DNA of 64,000 nucleotides, taken from the NCBI RefSeq assembly GCF_023078275.1, contig NC_062983.1:15245001-15309000 (forward strand). Reading direction: 5' to 3'. The position numbers and the translations under genes are program-made. The notes beneath the pieces were generated by a model that was not told where the DNA came from, made no database searches, and saw only the letters and a program-made list of their open reading frames with translations. Positions 49,901 to 56,070 of the stretch are shown piece by piece; within the stretch, counting starts at the first letter, position 1, and each line of letters starts with the position of its first letter. Origin of the DNA: Leguminivora glycinivorella (taxonomy: Eukaryota > Arthropoda > Insecta > Lepidoptera > Tortricidae).

Positions 49901-52467
49901 GCGAGTTAGATACGAAACGTTTACGAAGCGTAAGCGACTGTGACGTCTTCTATTCTAGGTACCCAGGGTGCGTAGCCGAATGGCACAAACGCTCACGAAA
50001 CGAAACGCTCGTAGATATCTATCTCTATCGCTCTTGCATATCGGCACGACAGAGCCAGACTACCTTTCGCGGCGTTTCGTTTTCGTTTCGCATTGTAGAA
50101 ATGCCATACGGCTACGGGGCCAGGTAGGTGTTATGAATCACCACTTTCAGTTCATCTTATTAAGCTGGTCAGCCCATCCTCTTACTAAAATTTTGGACAC
50201 ACACTGAATCGCATGAGAACATTGGCGGAATTATTTTTTTTAACCGTCGCCTCATATCTCTCAAGAAGGACGGTTATCAAGTCGTCTGTATGTTTTTTTT
50301 TTTATGTTTGTTCCTCGATATCTCCGTCGTTACTGGACCGATTTTGAAACTTTTTTTTTATATGCATACAGATTGGTCCCATTTTTCTCAGAACCCAGTT
50401 CTGATGATGGGATCCTGGAGAAATCGAGGGAACTCCTCGAATCTGAAAGGCATACATATGATGATTTTTCTGTTTTTAAAGGAACAGCATGCATTTAGGT
50501 ACGGAACAGTGACATTTGGTGCAGTGGAACTGCTGATGATGGCCAGAACGGAACTCTTCAAATCTGAACGGCACGCTTATAGTGACTTTGGTATTTTTAT
50601 AAGAATAGCATGCACTTTCGTCCAGAACAGTGACATTTGGTGCAGTGGAATTGCTGATGATGGTCAGAACCGAACTCCTCAAATCTGAACGGCACGCTTA
50701 TAGTGACTTTGGTATTTTTATAAGAACAGCATGCACTTTCGTCCAGAACAGTGACATTTGGTGCAGTGGAACTGCTGATGATGGCCAGAACCAAACTACT
50801 CAAATCTGAACGGCACGCTTATAGTGACTTTGCCATTTTTATAAGAACAGCATGCGCTTACGTCTAGAACAGTGACATTTGGTACAGTGGAACTGCTGAT
50901 GATGGTCAGAACCGAACTCCTCAAATCTGAACGGCACGCTTATAGTGACTTTGGTATTTTATAAGAACAGCATGCACTTACGTCCAGAACAGTGACATTT
51001 GGTGCAGTGGAATTGCTGATGATAGTCAGAACCGAACTCCTCAAATCTGAACGGCACACTCATAGTGACTTTGGTATTTTTGTAAGAACAGCATGCATTT
51101 AAGTTCAGAACAGTGACATTTATTTAGTTATGTTTGTTAAGCATATTCAGTTTTCAGTTGAGCTACGATTTCTTATAATATAATCGGATTCATGAGGAAT
51201 TGAGGAAACTCCTCAAACCTTAACGTTATATGTATATTCATTTGTGTTGCCATCTAATAATTAAAGCATTAAAAGCAGTTTTAAAAAATACTTACACATT
51301 TCTACATAATCCAACATTCGCAAGTAGCTTTCACCAGAACCCAAAAGGCGACGGTTTTTTTTTCTTAAAAATTATGTAACCCCCCACTTCCCTAAAATGG
51401 ACCGTGGAAGTTTGTAAGGAGCATTCCCCAATTTTCGTATTTAACGCGAGCGAAGCCGCGCGCAAAAGCTAGTTACCTATAAGTAATACAGTAGTTGCAA
51501 CCTCGCACAATACCCTGTCAGCTCACGGGTACCCTTAGGGCGTTTATCCAGCGGCTTCGCAACAGCTATGAGCAGCTTCCGCGCGATTTTGAAACGGCGT
51601 TGTGCAACGCGTGGACAAAGGCCTTATTCCCAATGCTGACACGTGCACACATACACTAAACTTGTAAGCAATGAAAACGGGGTACGCTGTATGAAATAGG
51701 GCGTAATAAAGGAGCAGCCATACTTTGCATAGTGACGTTTGAGACCGTAATGAACAACCTTTATTATTGGAGCAATATAGCTGTTCCATAGATATGAGCG
51801 GTATCATGTCAGTCGGAATCGGAATGTATGGAACAGACTTTTTTTTTCGCAATTTCGCGAAGGTTTTGGTAAGGGGAATTATAAAAATTCCGAAAGGGGA
51901 ATCTTGATATAATGGAAATAATGGTGATTTTTAGACGACTTTCGGAATTACCAAAGGTATTAAAAAAGGTACCTACGTAACCTACTTGCTTACTAATAAA
52001 TTTTCTTGTTAATAAATAGACATATTTTCACTCAGTACCTTTTCATACTTTCTATGCACTTTATTCTGCAACTGACTATACCAGGTACCTACCTACTAAC
52101 AATTTACATTCCGATGTACAGCTTGGCAAAAAAAGTAATAGAGGAACTATATTTTTTAATCATAGCAACACTTACTGAACTCTTACAAAAGTGACTCAAT
52201 AGTCGCCACATGCAAAAACGGTTCAGGTGCGACAATCACTGGCCAGTTTATAATATAAAAAAAAAAACAGACGATGGCACCTTTATTATTTTCTACTATT
52301 TCTTGCCAAGCGGTAAGGCTAATTCTCCTACTGCCTATATTTCCTTTTTAATACTTTCCTTACCCTTTTCCTTGGTGTTGGTCTGTAGGCGTTCTGGCGA
52401 TATGTGGAAGCACAAGAGGACACTCCACGGTGTCCAGGCTACCGGGGAGGCAGAGCTGAAGAGCTAA
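22983..52467 (+). CDS. C2H2 zinc-finger protein, complete, ten coding exons
   Basis: Exons 22983-23354, 23603-23786, 24020-24118, 24517-24692, 25190-25392, 26136-26277, 26852-26977, 31986-32110, 49013-49132, 52389-52467 join without phase conflict into 541 aa. The N-terminal 124 residues are acidic and asparagine-rich, without a recognisable ZAD. Zinc-binding pairs follow: CVIC with H-x4-H, CGVC, CDFC (C2HC), CDTC (C2HC), CGSC, CEEC, then a linked C-terminal block CRVC, CDLC, CAAC, CDIC, CDVC with HTGERP/HTGEKP linkers; the last finger is completed by exon 10 (WKHKRTLHG), ending ELKS. A nuclear sequence-specific DNA-binding role is inferred from the linked fingers; targets are unknown. An in-frame ATG at 22956 would be used only if the 22973 acceptor is skipped. 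Exons 8 and 9 have decayed tandem copies. Intron 8 is 16.9 kb because of an 11.5-kb retroelement. No orthologue name can be given. Confidence 0.88.
24198..24329. mobile_element. PIF/Harbinger-like MITE, copy 2
   Basis: A 132-bp hairpin with the same GTGCGTTTTCACATTATCCG terminus as copy 1 and TTA duplicated on both sides (24195-24197, 24330-24332). It lies in intron 3 of the zinc-finger gene. Confidence 0.8.
24812..24955. repeat. palindromic MITE
   Basis: TTACAGTCTGACAACAAGAG is inverted at the right end as CTCTTTTTTTGCCAGACTGTAA, with complementary inner arms (TTAAAAGTGG/CCACTTTTTAA). Related half-copies with AGCTTGGCAAAAAAAGTA occur at about 52120. Confidence 0.65.
25690..25927 (+). repeat. 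dispersed repeat plus RTE 3' tail
   Basis: 25705-25830 belongs to the family with GTACGCAGCCAAATGCACAA ends (see 49800-50130). 25850-25927 reads GRDKAYAQQWA-stop followed by (GATGAT)n, a typical RTE-type LINE end. Confidence 0.6.
26440..26562. mobile_element. MITE with TTA target duplication
   Basis: The termini GGGACACTTGCACCAAC and, inverted, GTTGGTGCAAGTGGGCC are flanked by TTA (26437-26439 and 26563-26565). Probably PIF/Harbinger class. It lies in intron 6 of the zinc-finger gene. Confidence 0.75.
26768..26851 (+). pseudogene. half zinc finger directly upstream of exon 7
   Basis: In frame with exon 7, the sequence reads NPYACEVCKKSYSYNMEYLV, the start of a C2H2 finger without its two histidines. 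A possible acceptor (CATAG) ends at 26767 and would be in phase with exon 6. The better acceptor (CTTGTTCAG) ends at 26851 and is used in the gene model. It may be an alternative 5' extension or the remnant of a lost finger. Confidence 0.45.
26991..27169 (+). mobile_element. non-autonomous Helitron (Lep1-type), copy 3
   Basis: TCCATACTAATATTATAAAT to GGGCAAAAGCTAG, 179 bp, between A and T. It begins only 13 bp after the exon 7 donor of the zinc-finger gene. Confidence 0.8.
27690..27845 (+). repeat. dispersed palindrome-rich repeat
   Basis: GACAATCGTTGACGCTACGT, TCTAGCTCTGTCGC and CTACAGAAGAG recur at 49835-49950 and 54590-54690. Class unknown. Confidence 0.6.
27846..28275. other. intronic sequence, nothing recognised
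   Basis: No coding potential and no clear repeat structure seen. Confidence 0.5.
28276..28407. repeat. palindromic MITE
   Basis: Arms CAGACAGTCTTAAAAATTCA and its complement, with ATAATCTTAAAAAA continuing in both arms. An inner pair of short direct repeats (ACTGACAGA) lies between. Confidence 0.7.
28980..29215. repeat. degenerate tandem repeat, about 82-bp unit, three copies
   Basis: Each unit has A-ACCATTA-AACTTGATACCCGA-TACAC, then a TATACAACCTAGGTCAA stretch and TACACTGG/CAGG. Units begin near 28981, 29065 and 29147. They differ at many positions, so the array is old. Confidence 0.6.
29216..30160. other. intronic sequence, mostly featureless
   Basis: AT-rich. A fragment at 29400-29465 (GTCATTTTGAAGGCTACTTC, TTTTCTCGTAGGAA) recurs at 31870-31925. 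No gene seen. Confidence 0.5.
30190..31300 (+). mobile_element. RTE-type LINE remnant (RT and C-terminus, frameshifted)
   Basis: Pieces of one reverse transcriptase in order, with frame changes: VFQKLMPSWEDRGLIVGNRR, LRFADDIVLFSSTASELRSM (catalytic FADD), VGLQMNMSKTKFMT, then ENAWRRYWSIKHLMKG, KLKWDWAGHVCRM and GPGRPRMRWRNKLDAFVKEW with a TAATAATAA tail. About 300 bp at 30580-30880, ending in (GAATT)n, interrupt it and look like the tail of another 5'-truncated LINE. Non-functional. A different family from the copy at 56085. Confidence 0.75.
31310..31455 (-). mobile_element. RTE-type LINE fragment, inverted
   Basis: The minus strand reads VVDKFCYLRSTVSNNLSLDA then, after a one-base shift, GQAATMFGRLRSRVW. 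This is the post-RT region of an RTE-type element, next to and opposite the 30190-31300 remnant. Confidence 0.65.
32277..32401 (+). pseudogene. decayed tandem copy of zinc-finger exon 8, copy 2
   Basis: The frame stays open through GKRPFTCAAFPKTFTTAARM and the donor AGGTAAAA is kept, but the second zinc-binding Cys is Phe and the first His is Tyr. No convincing acceptor precedes it. The intron downstream repeats the exon 8 downstream intron, so the duplicated unit was exon plus intron. Confidence 0.8.
32632..32760 (+). pseudogene. decayed tandem copy of zinc-finger exon 8, copy 3
   Basis: It has an extra 9 bp near the CAAC motif and an in-frame TAA (32726-32728) before the histidines. The donor CAGAGGTAAG is kept. 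Confidence 0.8.
33061..34615. other. intronic sequence before the LTR element
   Basis: 33375-33455 is a dispersed repeat shared with 13457-13545. The remainder is AT-rich with short open frames only; no gene recognised. Confidence 0.5.
35263..35486 (+). repeat. 21-bp tandem array in U3, about 10.7 units
   Basis: The unit is GTCGGAAGTCGRATGTCAGAA, with R alternating between A and G. It is open in several frames on both strands because 21 is a multiple of three; these frames are not genes. Its position just before the TATA box suggests an enhancer. The same array is at 43639-43862. Confidence 0.9.
35495..35530 (+). promoter_or_regulatory. predicted LTR promoter (TATA plus Inr)
   Basis: TATAAAAG at 35495-35502, and TCATTC at 35525-35530 matching the arthropod initiator TCAKTY, with 32 bp between the TATA T and the initiator A. 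Two CACGTG boxes lie upstream at 35153-35158 and 35166-35171. Confidence 0.65.
37758..37783 (+). ncRNA. stem-loop next to the PBS (possible packaging/dimer signal)
   Basis: AAGATGTG and CACATCTT pair around a 10-base loop, and GATC/GATA sequences extend the stem. Position directly after the PBS is where retroelements carry packaging and dimerisation hairpins; the role is inferred. Confidence 0.4.
39126..39190 (-). mobile_element. LINE/SINE 3' tail fragment
   Basis: The minus strand reads GGCTACGGTGACCGCTTACC then ATCAAGCGGGACATATGCTTG. The same 3'-end type occurs at 47390-47520 and 54215-54335. It lies inside the LTR element's internal region, so it was carried or acquired by that element. 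Confidence 0.65.
42996..46107 (+). repeat. 3' LTR, 3,112 bp
   Basis: Same order of features as the 5' LTR. Array 43639-43862, CACGTG at 43529-43534 and 43542-43547, TATAAAAG at 43871-43878, Inr TCATTC at 43901-43906, donors at 43957 and 44975. It points along the zinc-finger gene, with exon 9 about 5 kb downstream. Confidence 0.9.
46112..47225. other. intronic sequence after the LTR element
   Basis: No gene seen. A GC-richer patch lies at 46455-46545. Confidence 0.5.
47390..47525 (+). mobile_element. LINE 3' tail fragment
   Basis: GGAGTTGCAAGCGTCCATAG, ACTTACCATCAGGT and TATGCTTGTTTGCCACCA form a 3' end seen widely in moth genomes. Related ends are at 54215-54335 and 39126-39190. Confidence 0.65.
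47820..48480. other. intronic sequence, short inverted repeats only
   Basis: A small imperfect palindrome lies at 47830-47895 (GCCTACGTATTTGATAT). 48005-48190 resembles the TTTCTACTCTTTTTG-ended MITEs but is not clearly complete. Confidence 0.4.
48485..48793 (-). other. open minus-strand stretch ending at a splice donor, unassigned
   Basis: An ATG at 48793 opens a frame reading MVFDNQNLIRKVSDSLHLSA; a second, overlapping frame reads MERPPYFYKYFSRHSYRHLK and continues to GELHYKLSVPGH, where a GTAAGT donor follows (48484 leftwards). The frames are not joined by a visible intron. This could be a small antisense gene, a decayed gene copy or chance. No family recognised. Confidence 0.25.
49258..49705 (+). 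pseudogene. three decayed copies of zinc-finger exon 9
   Basis: 49258-49320 keeps GCTGCCTTTTGTCGTTCGTA and CCGTTCACACCCTCATAC; 49353-49475 keeps GATGCGATATTTGTGGA and GCCATACGAGTGTGATGTAT with AGGTAAC; 49632-49705 keeps TACGATATTTGTCAAGCTGC and GCACACTGGGGAGG. Each matches exon 9 (49013-49132) in order but has lost frame or zinc ligands. Confidence 0.7.
49494..49620. mobile_element. PIF/Harbinger-like MITE, decayed copy 3
   Basis: The left end is TAA plus GTGCGTTTTCACATTA; the right end keeps CATCGGATGGGATAATGTAA. The middle has diverged. It lies between decayed exon 9 copies. Confidence 0.6.
49800..50130. repeat. dispersed palindrome-rich repeat pair
   Basis: 49835-49950 (GACAATCGTTCACGCTACTT, CAGTCTGGCTCTGTCGCGCT) and 49968-50130 (GGGTGCGTAGCCGAATGGCA, CACGAAACGAAACGCTCG, GCATACGGCTACGGGGCC-type end). 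Both parts recur, partly inverted, at 54575-54850. Confidence 0.6.
50225..51250 (+). repeat. dispersed repeat with internal 121-bp minisatellite
   Basis: The flanks (AAGAAGGACGGTTATCAAGT, CTCCGTCGTTACTGGACCGA) belong to a dispersed element also present, inverted and without expansion, at 58890-59115. Inside, five units of 120-121 bp (starting GTGACATTTGGTGCAGTGGA at 50509, 50630, 50751, 50872, 50992) end at 51112. Confidence 0.75.
51369..51472 (+). mobile_element. Helitron (Lep1-type) 3' end
   Basis: The GAGCGAAGCCGCGCGCAAAA hairpin end with CTAG followed by T. The 5' TC end was not found. Confidence 0.6.
51870..51960. repeat. dispersed repeat shared with 6975-7065 (inverted)
   Basis: GGGGAATCTTGATATAATGG, AAATAATGGTGATTTTTA and GACGACTTTCGGAATTACC. 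Confidence 0.6.
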
Positions 52468-53500
52468 GAGATATTCATATACAAACTTATATTAGGTAAT
52501 ACCTGTGCCAAAATAATCTATCAATTTCCACCAGGCGAATAGTCTGCTTCTTTCCCTCCTATATCATAAAACAATCCGTTTATCAGGTTTCTCCCTCGCA
52601 CACTACCCTAGATAACGTTTTTAATTTGGCATCAGTAAGATTATTTTGACTCAGGTTAAGGCCGGTCCAGGCGGAGTGATCAGATCGGCTCATTTGATCC
52701 ATAAAATAATTGCGTCAATCTGATCTATTCCACACATACAGTAACAACTCTGGTTGACTGGGCGTAAAATGTCCAGTGAGTCTAGTCTGGGCTGGCCTTT
52801 AGTCCAAGCGCGGATCCAGCTTCGGGCCCAGGAGTTGGGGGTCACGTGGTCTATTTGTATGGCCAACCTAGGCTCCAGGGGAGGGGGGGGGGGGTCCCTG
52901 GATCCGCGCATGCTTTAGTCGTATATGTAGTAAGTTAATTATAAACTTTCAGTATTTTTGTCCTAATTTATGATCTCATGTTTAGTTTGTAGATTTTACA
53001 TTAGGCCTTTTATAGTTGCCATGGATTTTAAAGTTATTATAGTTATTTTTAAAAGTTTCGTTTCATTTGCTATGTTCCTTTATTTGAATTAGGTATTAAC
53101 ATAAAAAAATATTGCTTTATAGTTGATATTTCTTAGACTTTAGACACGCCGTATTTATTTTATGATTGTTTTTTGTTCGTTAGTGACATAATTTATTTTC
53201 TTGTATTTTATATTAATTTGATATTATTTTGTTTTTTATGTAGTGGCTAACAGTTTTCCATCGTATAAAATTTTCTCGTAAACGTTGGTATTGGTGCTTG
53301 CTCTGCCACATTTTACTATTGATAAAACTAAGAGGCTAAAAATATCAGACATAATCTATATTTAGAGGTAGAGCCTTTTAGGGCGTGTCAGATATATTCA
53401 ACCCTGACGGAATTGAAATGGAATATATGTTATACTTTACTAAATATGTGATGTGAGTATACTTATAGCTGTAGATGTATTATATTATGTATAGGAATGT
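52468..53500. other. 3' UTR of the zinc-finger gene and AT-rich downstream sequence
   Basis: No canonical AATAAA was identified in this stretch, so the transcript end is not placed. No gene seen. Confidence 0.4.
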
Positions 53501-53765
53501 TGCTGTTAGCCTAGCGGTAAGTACGTGCGACTTTCGTTCCAGAGGTCGCGGGTTCGAACCCCGGCTTGCCCCAATGATTTTTTCGGAATTTATGTGTGGA
53601 ATGTCATTTGATATTTGCCAGTCGCTTTTCGGTGAAGGAAAACATCGTGAGGAAACCGGACTACTTAATTCCAATTGATAAAGTCTAGTTTACCCTTCGG
53701 GGTGGAAGGTCAGATGGCAGTCGCTTTCGTGAAATACTGGGATAACACAAGGAGGATGATGATGA
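53501..53765 (+). mobile_element. tRNA-derived SINE, family B, copy 2
   Basis: A-box TTAGCCTAGCGGTAAG, B-box GGTTCGAACCCC, body GATATTTGCCAGTCGCTTTT and GGTCAGATGGCAGTCGCTTT, tail (GGATGAT)n. The counterpart of 314-636. Confidence 0.85.
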
Positions 53766-53879
53766 GGAATGTTGCTGTGTTATCTTCAAAACGGCTTGAC
53801 AAAATCCAGTGCAATTATCTGTTAAGATAATGAGATTGCATGCTTAACTTAATCGTACAAACCTACCACAATTTAGTTG

Positions 53880-53880
<1 letters not shown>

Positions 53881-53929
<49 letters not shown>

Positions 53930-54200
53930 CTTAGCGTCTATTTCAGACGATTTATGGTGCAATGTCCGAAAGACATCGCTTTTGATGACTAAAGAGACCT
54001 GAGAGCGACACATTTTGCCACACATCTGACAAGGAAAGCTTCCAACCGATTGCGACGTTTCGCTATGGTGTCTTCTTTCCCTTTTGTCAGCAAGTGCCGC
54101 AAACCAGGTCTCATCGACGAACTTGCGACCATCTCCAACGCACTTTCGCCACTCCGTCCGCTTCTCCGCAAGCTTCTCCCAGTTTTGGTAGTTAAAATCG
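53881..54200 (-). mobile_element. LINE C-terminal fragment with zinc knuckle and (TA)n tail
   Basis: The minus strand reads WEKLAEKRTEWRKCVGDG, FAALADKRERRHHSETSQSV and CQMCGKMCRSQVSLVIK, a C-x2-C knuckle found at LINE C-termini. A pure (TA)n run of about 46 bp (53881-53926) forms its 3' tail. 5'-truncated. Confidence 0.65.
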
Positions 54201-54214
54201 AGTTGCTTATATCA

Positions 54215-54335
54215 CACTTTTAAAAGCGTATTCTTATCTTAAATGTCGGCAACGCACTTACAACTCCTCTGGTGTCGATGGGCAGCGGTAATCGCTTTAC
54301 CACCAGACGATCCATCTGTTCTTTTGTTGTTTCGT
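54215..54335 (+). mobile_element. LINE 3' tail fragment
   Basis: GTCGGCAACGCACTTACAAC, GGTGTCGATGGGCAGCGGTA and ATCGCTTTACCACCAG; same 3'-end type as 47390-47525. Confidence 0.6.
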
Positions 54336-54574
54336 ATATTTTAAAAAATAATCTAGGAAAACCTTCCCTCTGAACAAACACCTAAACCTATTCATAAACT
54401 AATCAAATCTAGCACAGAACCCTTGAACGCACGGTATTTAAAACCGCTCTGGTACGTAAACAATAATAAAATAAAAGCCAAGTGAGCGTGATTCTTCTGA
54501 TAAAACAATCGGTTTAGGTATTTCATGATCTCACCGGGGTTGGCCTGTCTCACACGCTTACGAGCCGATTCGAG

Positions 54575-54850
54575 AATATATTACTCTCGGCCTAGCCAAG
54601 TGACATTCGATGTCTATCGAAACGCAGTCTGGTTTTGTCACGCTGCTACAGAAAAGCGATAGGGCGAGCTAGCTCAATGCTGGCCTGGCCCCGTAGCCAA
54701 ATGACATTTCTGCGACGCGAAACGAAAACGATACGCCGCGAAAGGTAATCTGGCTCTGTCGCGCCAATACGCAAGAGCGATAGAGATATATATCTACGAG
54801 CGTTTCGTTTCGTGAGCGTTTGTGCATTCGGCTACGCACGCTGGTATTTA
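54575..54850. repeat. dispersed palindrome-rich repeat
   Basis: Same family as 49800-50130, in the other relative order: GGCCCCGTAGCCAAATGACA, then GCGATAGAGATATATATC and GTTTCGTGAGCGTTTGTGCA. Confidence 0.6.
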
Positions 54851-55589
54851 AATGATAACCGACGTCAATCAGCTATCATTATTTATATTTCGCTCTTACT
54901 TACCAATTAGATATTGGCGAGTGCGAGAGGCACTACAACTAAATGATTCAAATATCATTCTGATGTAAATAAGCGTTATTTTGAATCGGCCTCTCTAATC
55001 TACTCGCAAACCATTTCTTTAACGAACAGCCAGTATAAGTTAGACCTATGAAACTGTATAATTTTTAGGAAACTAGGAGCAATCTGTACTGGATAAATCG
55101 CAAAAAGAAAACGTTTTTGAGAATAGATGATGACGCCTCGTGTAGCGTGGGATGCATTGTTCTTTGGATTTACGCTGCTAATCTTACGATTATATAATAT
55201 TAATTTACTAAATATGAATTTTTATAACTTAAATTGCGTTAAACTGTCCAGTTGCCGTGCTTATTTTCCCTGTCTGTCGTTAGTTCAAGATTATTACACC
55301 GCCGAACTGATTTAGGTAGACGAATTTCGTTTTGAAGAAATTTTGTGGCATGTGGAAAAGCAGGATAAATAATATATAAAGACTTGAACACATCTAGGTA
55401 CTAAGCCAATAAGCAATATTATGATTTGTGTAGGTAGGTAGTATGTACATCATATACATTACTTCAAGAATGTCTTATTCCACTTGGTCTACCACAAGCT
55501 CCAGTGATAAGAAGCACTGATATCAGACTTCGATTTAGATTCATTCGGTATCAAATAATACTTGCTGTTCTTGTACTGTAACTTACCAT
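54851..55589. other. intergenic, nothing recognised
   Basis: AT-rich with short open frames only. Confidence 0.5.
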
Positions 55590-55612
55590 AAATTTAAAAG
55601 TGGAAAATGTCT

Positions 55613-55684
55613 GCCTTGGGTGAGACTTGAACTCACGGCCTCTGGATCGATACTCCAGCGCTCTGCCAACTGAGCCACCAAGAC
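55613..55684 (-). tRNA. tRNA-shaped gene, anticodon ATC, inverted arm
   Basis: Mirror of 55836-55907, read on the minus strand; same stems and anticodon. Confidence 0.55.
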
Positions 55685-55835
55685 TTCAACCAAGCCAGCG
55701 AAATTTTTTATTTTTTTTATTTTTGATATGACTTGGAACTCCGGTTGCCGTTTAAGAAGTTTAACACTCTTACGGTAGATGTCGCTACGGGTCCCATTGA
55801 CCTTAGTAGTGGAAAATTTCGCTGGCTTGGTTGAA

Positions 55836-55907
55836 GTCTTGGTGGCTCAGTTGGCAGAGCGCTGGAGTATCGATCCAGAGGCCGTGAGTTCAAGTCTCAC
55901 CCAAGGC
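55836..55907 (+). tRNA. tRNA-shaped gene, anticodon ATC
   Basis: 72 nt. Acceptor GTCTTGG/CCAAGGC (7 pairs, one G-T), D-stem GCTC/GAGC, anticodon stem CTGGA/TCCAG with loop GTATCGA, T-stem GTGAG/CTCAC with loop TTCAAGT, then A. All stems close. Anticodon ATC would read an Asp codon, but normal eukaryotic tRNA-Asp uses GTC, so this is more likely a tRNA-derived repeat than a working gene. Confidence 0.55.
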
Positions 55908-56070
55908 AGACATTTTCCACTTTTAAATTTATTCTAAGCCTAACGGCATCGATTGCAGACGTTTCTGCTAATCAGAAGTTAAAATGTAACTTACCAATCG
56001 GTTTACCGGCCAGGCGGCCACAGTCGGATGTATTTGTAAACCTGACACTTTTTGGTAATATTTTATTAGT

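Larger units (their letters stand above)
55590..55931. repeat. palindrome of two tRNA-bearing arms
   Basis: The left arm 55590-55706 and right arm 55814-55931 are essentially perfect inverted copies around a 107-bp spacer. Each arm holds a complete tRNA-shaped sequence plus the flanks AAAAGTGGAAAATGTCTGCC and TCAACCAAGCCAGCGAAATT. Confidence 0.85.
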
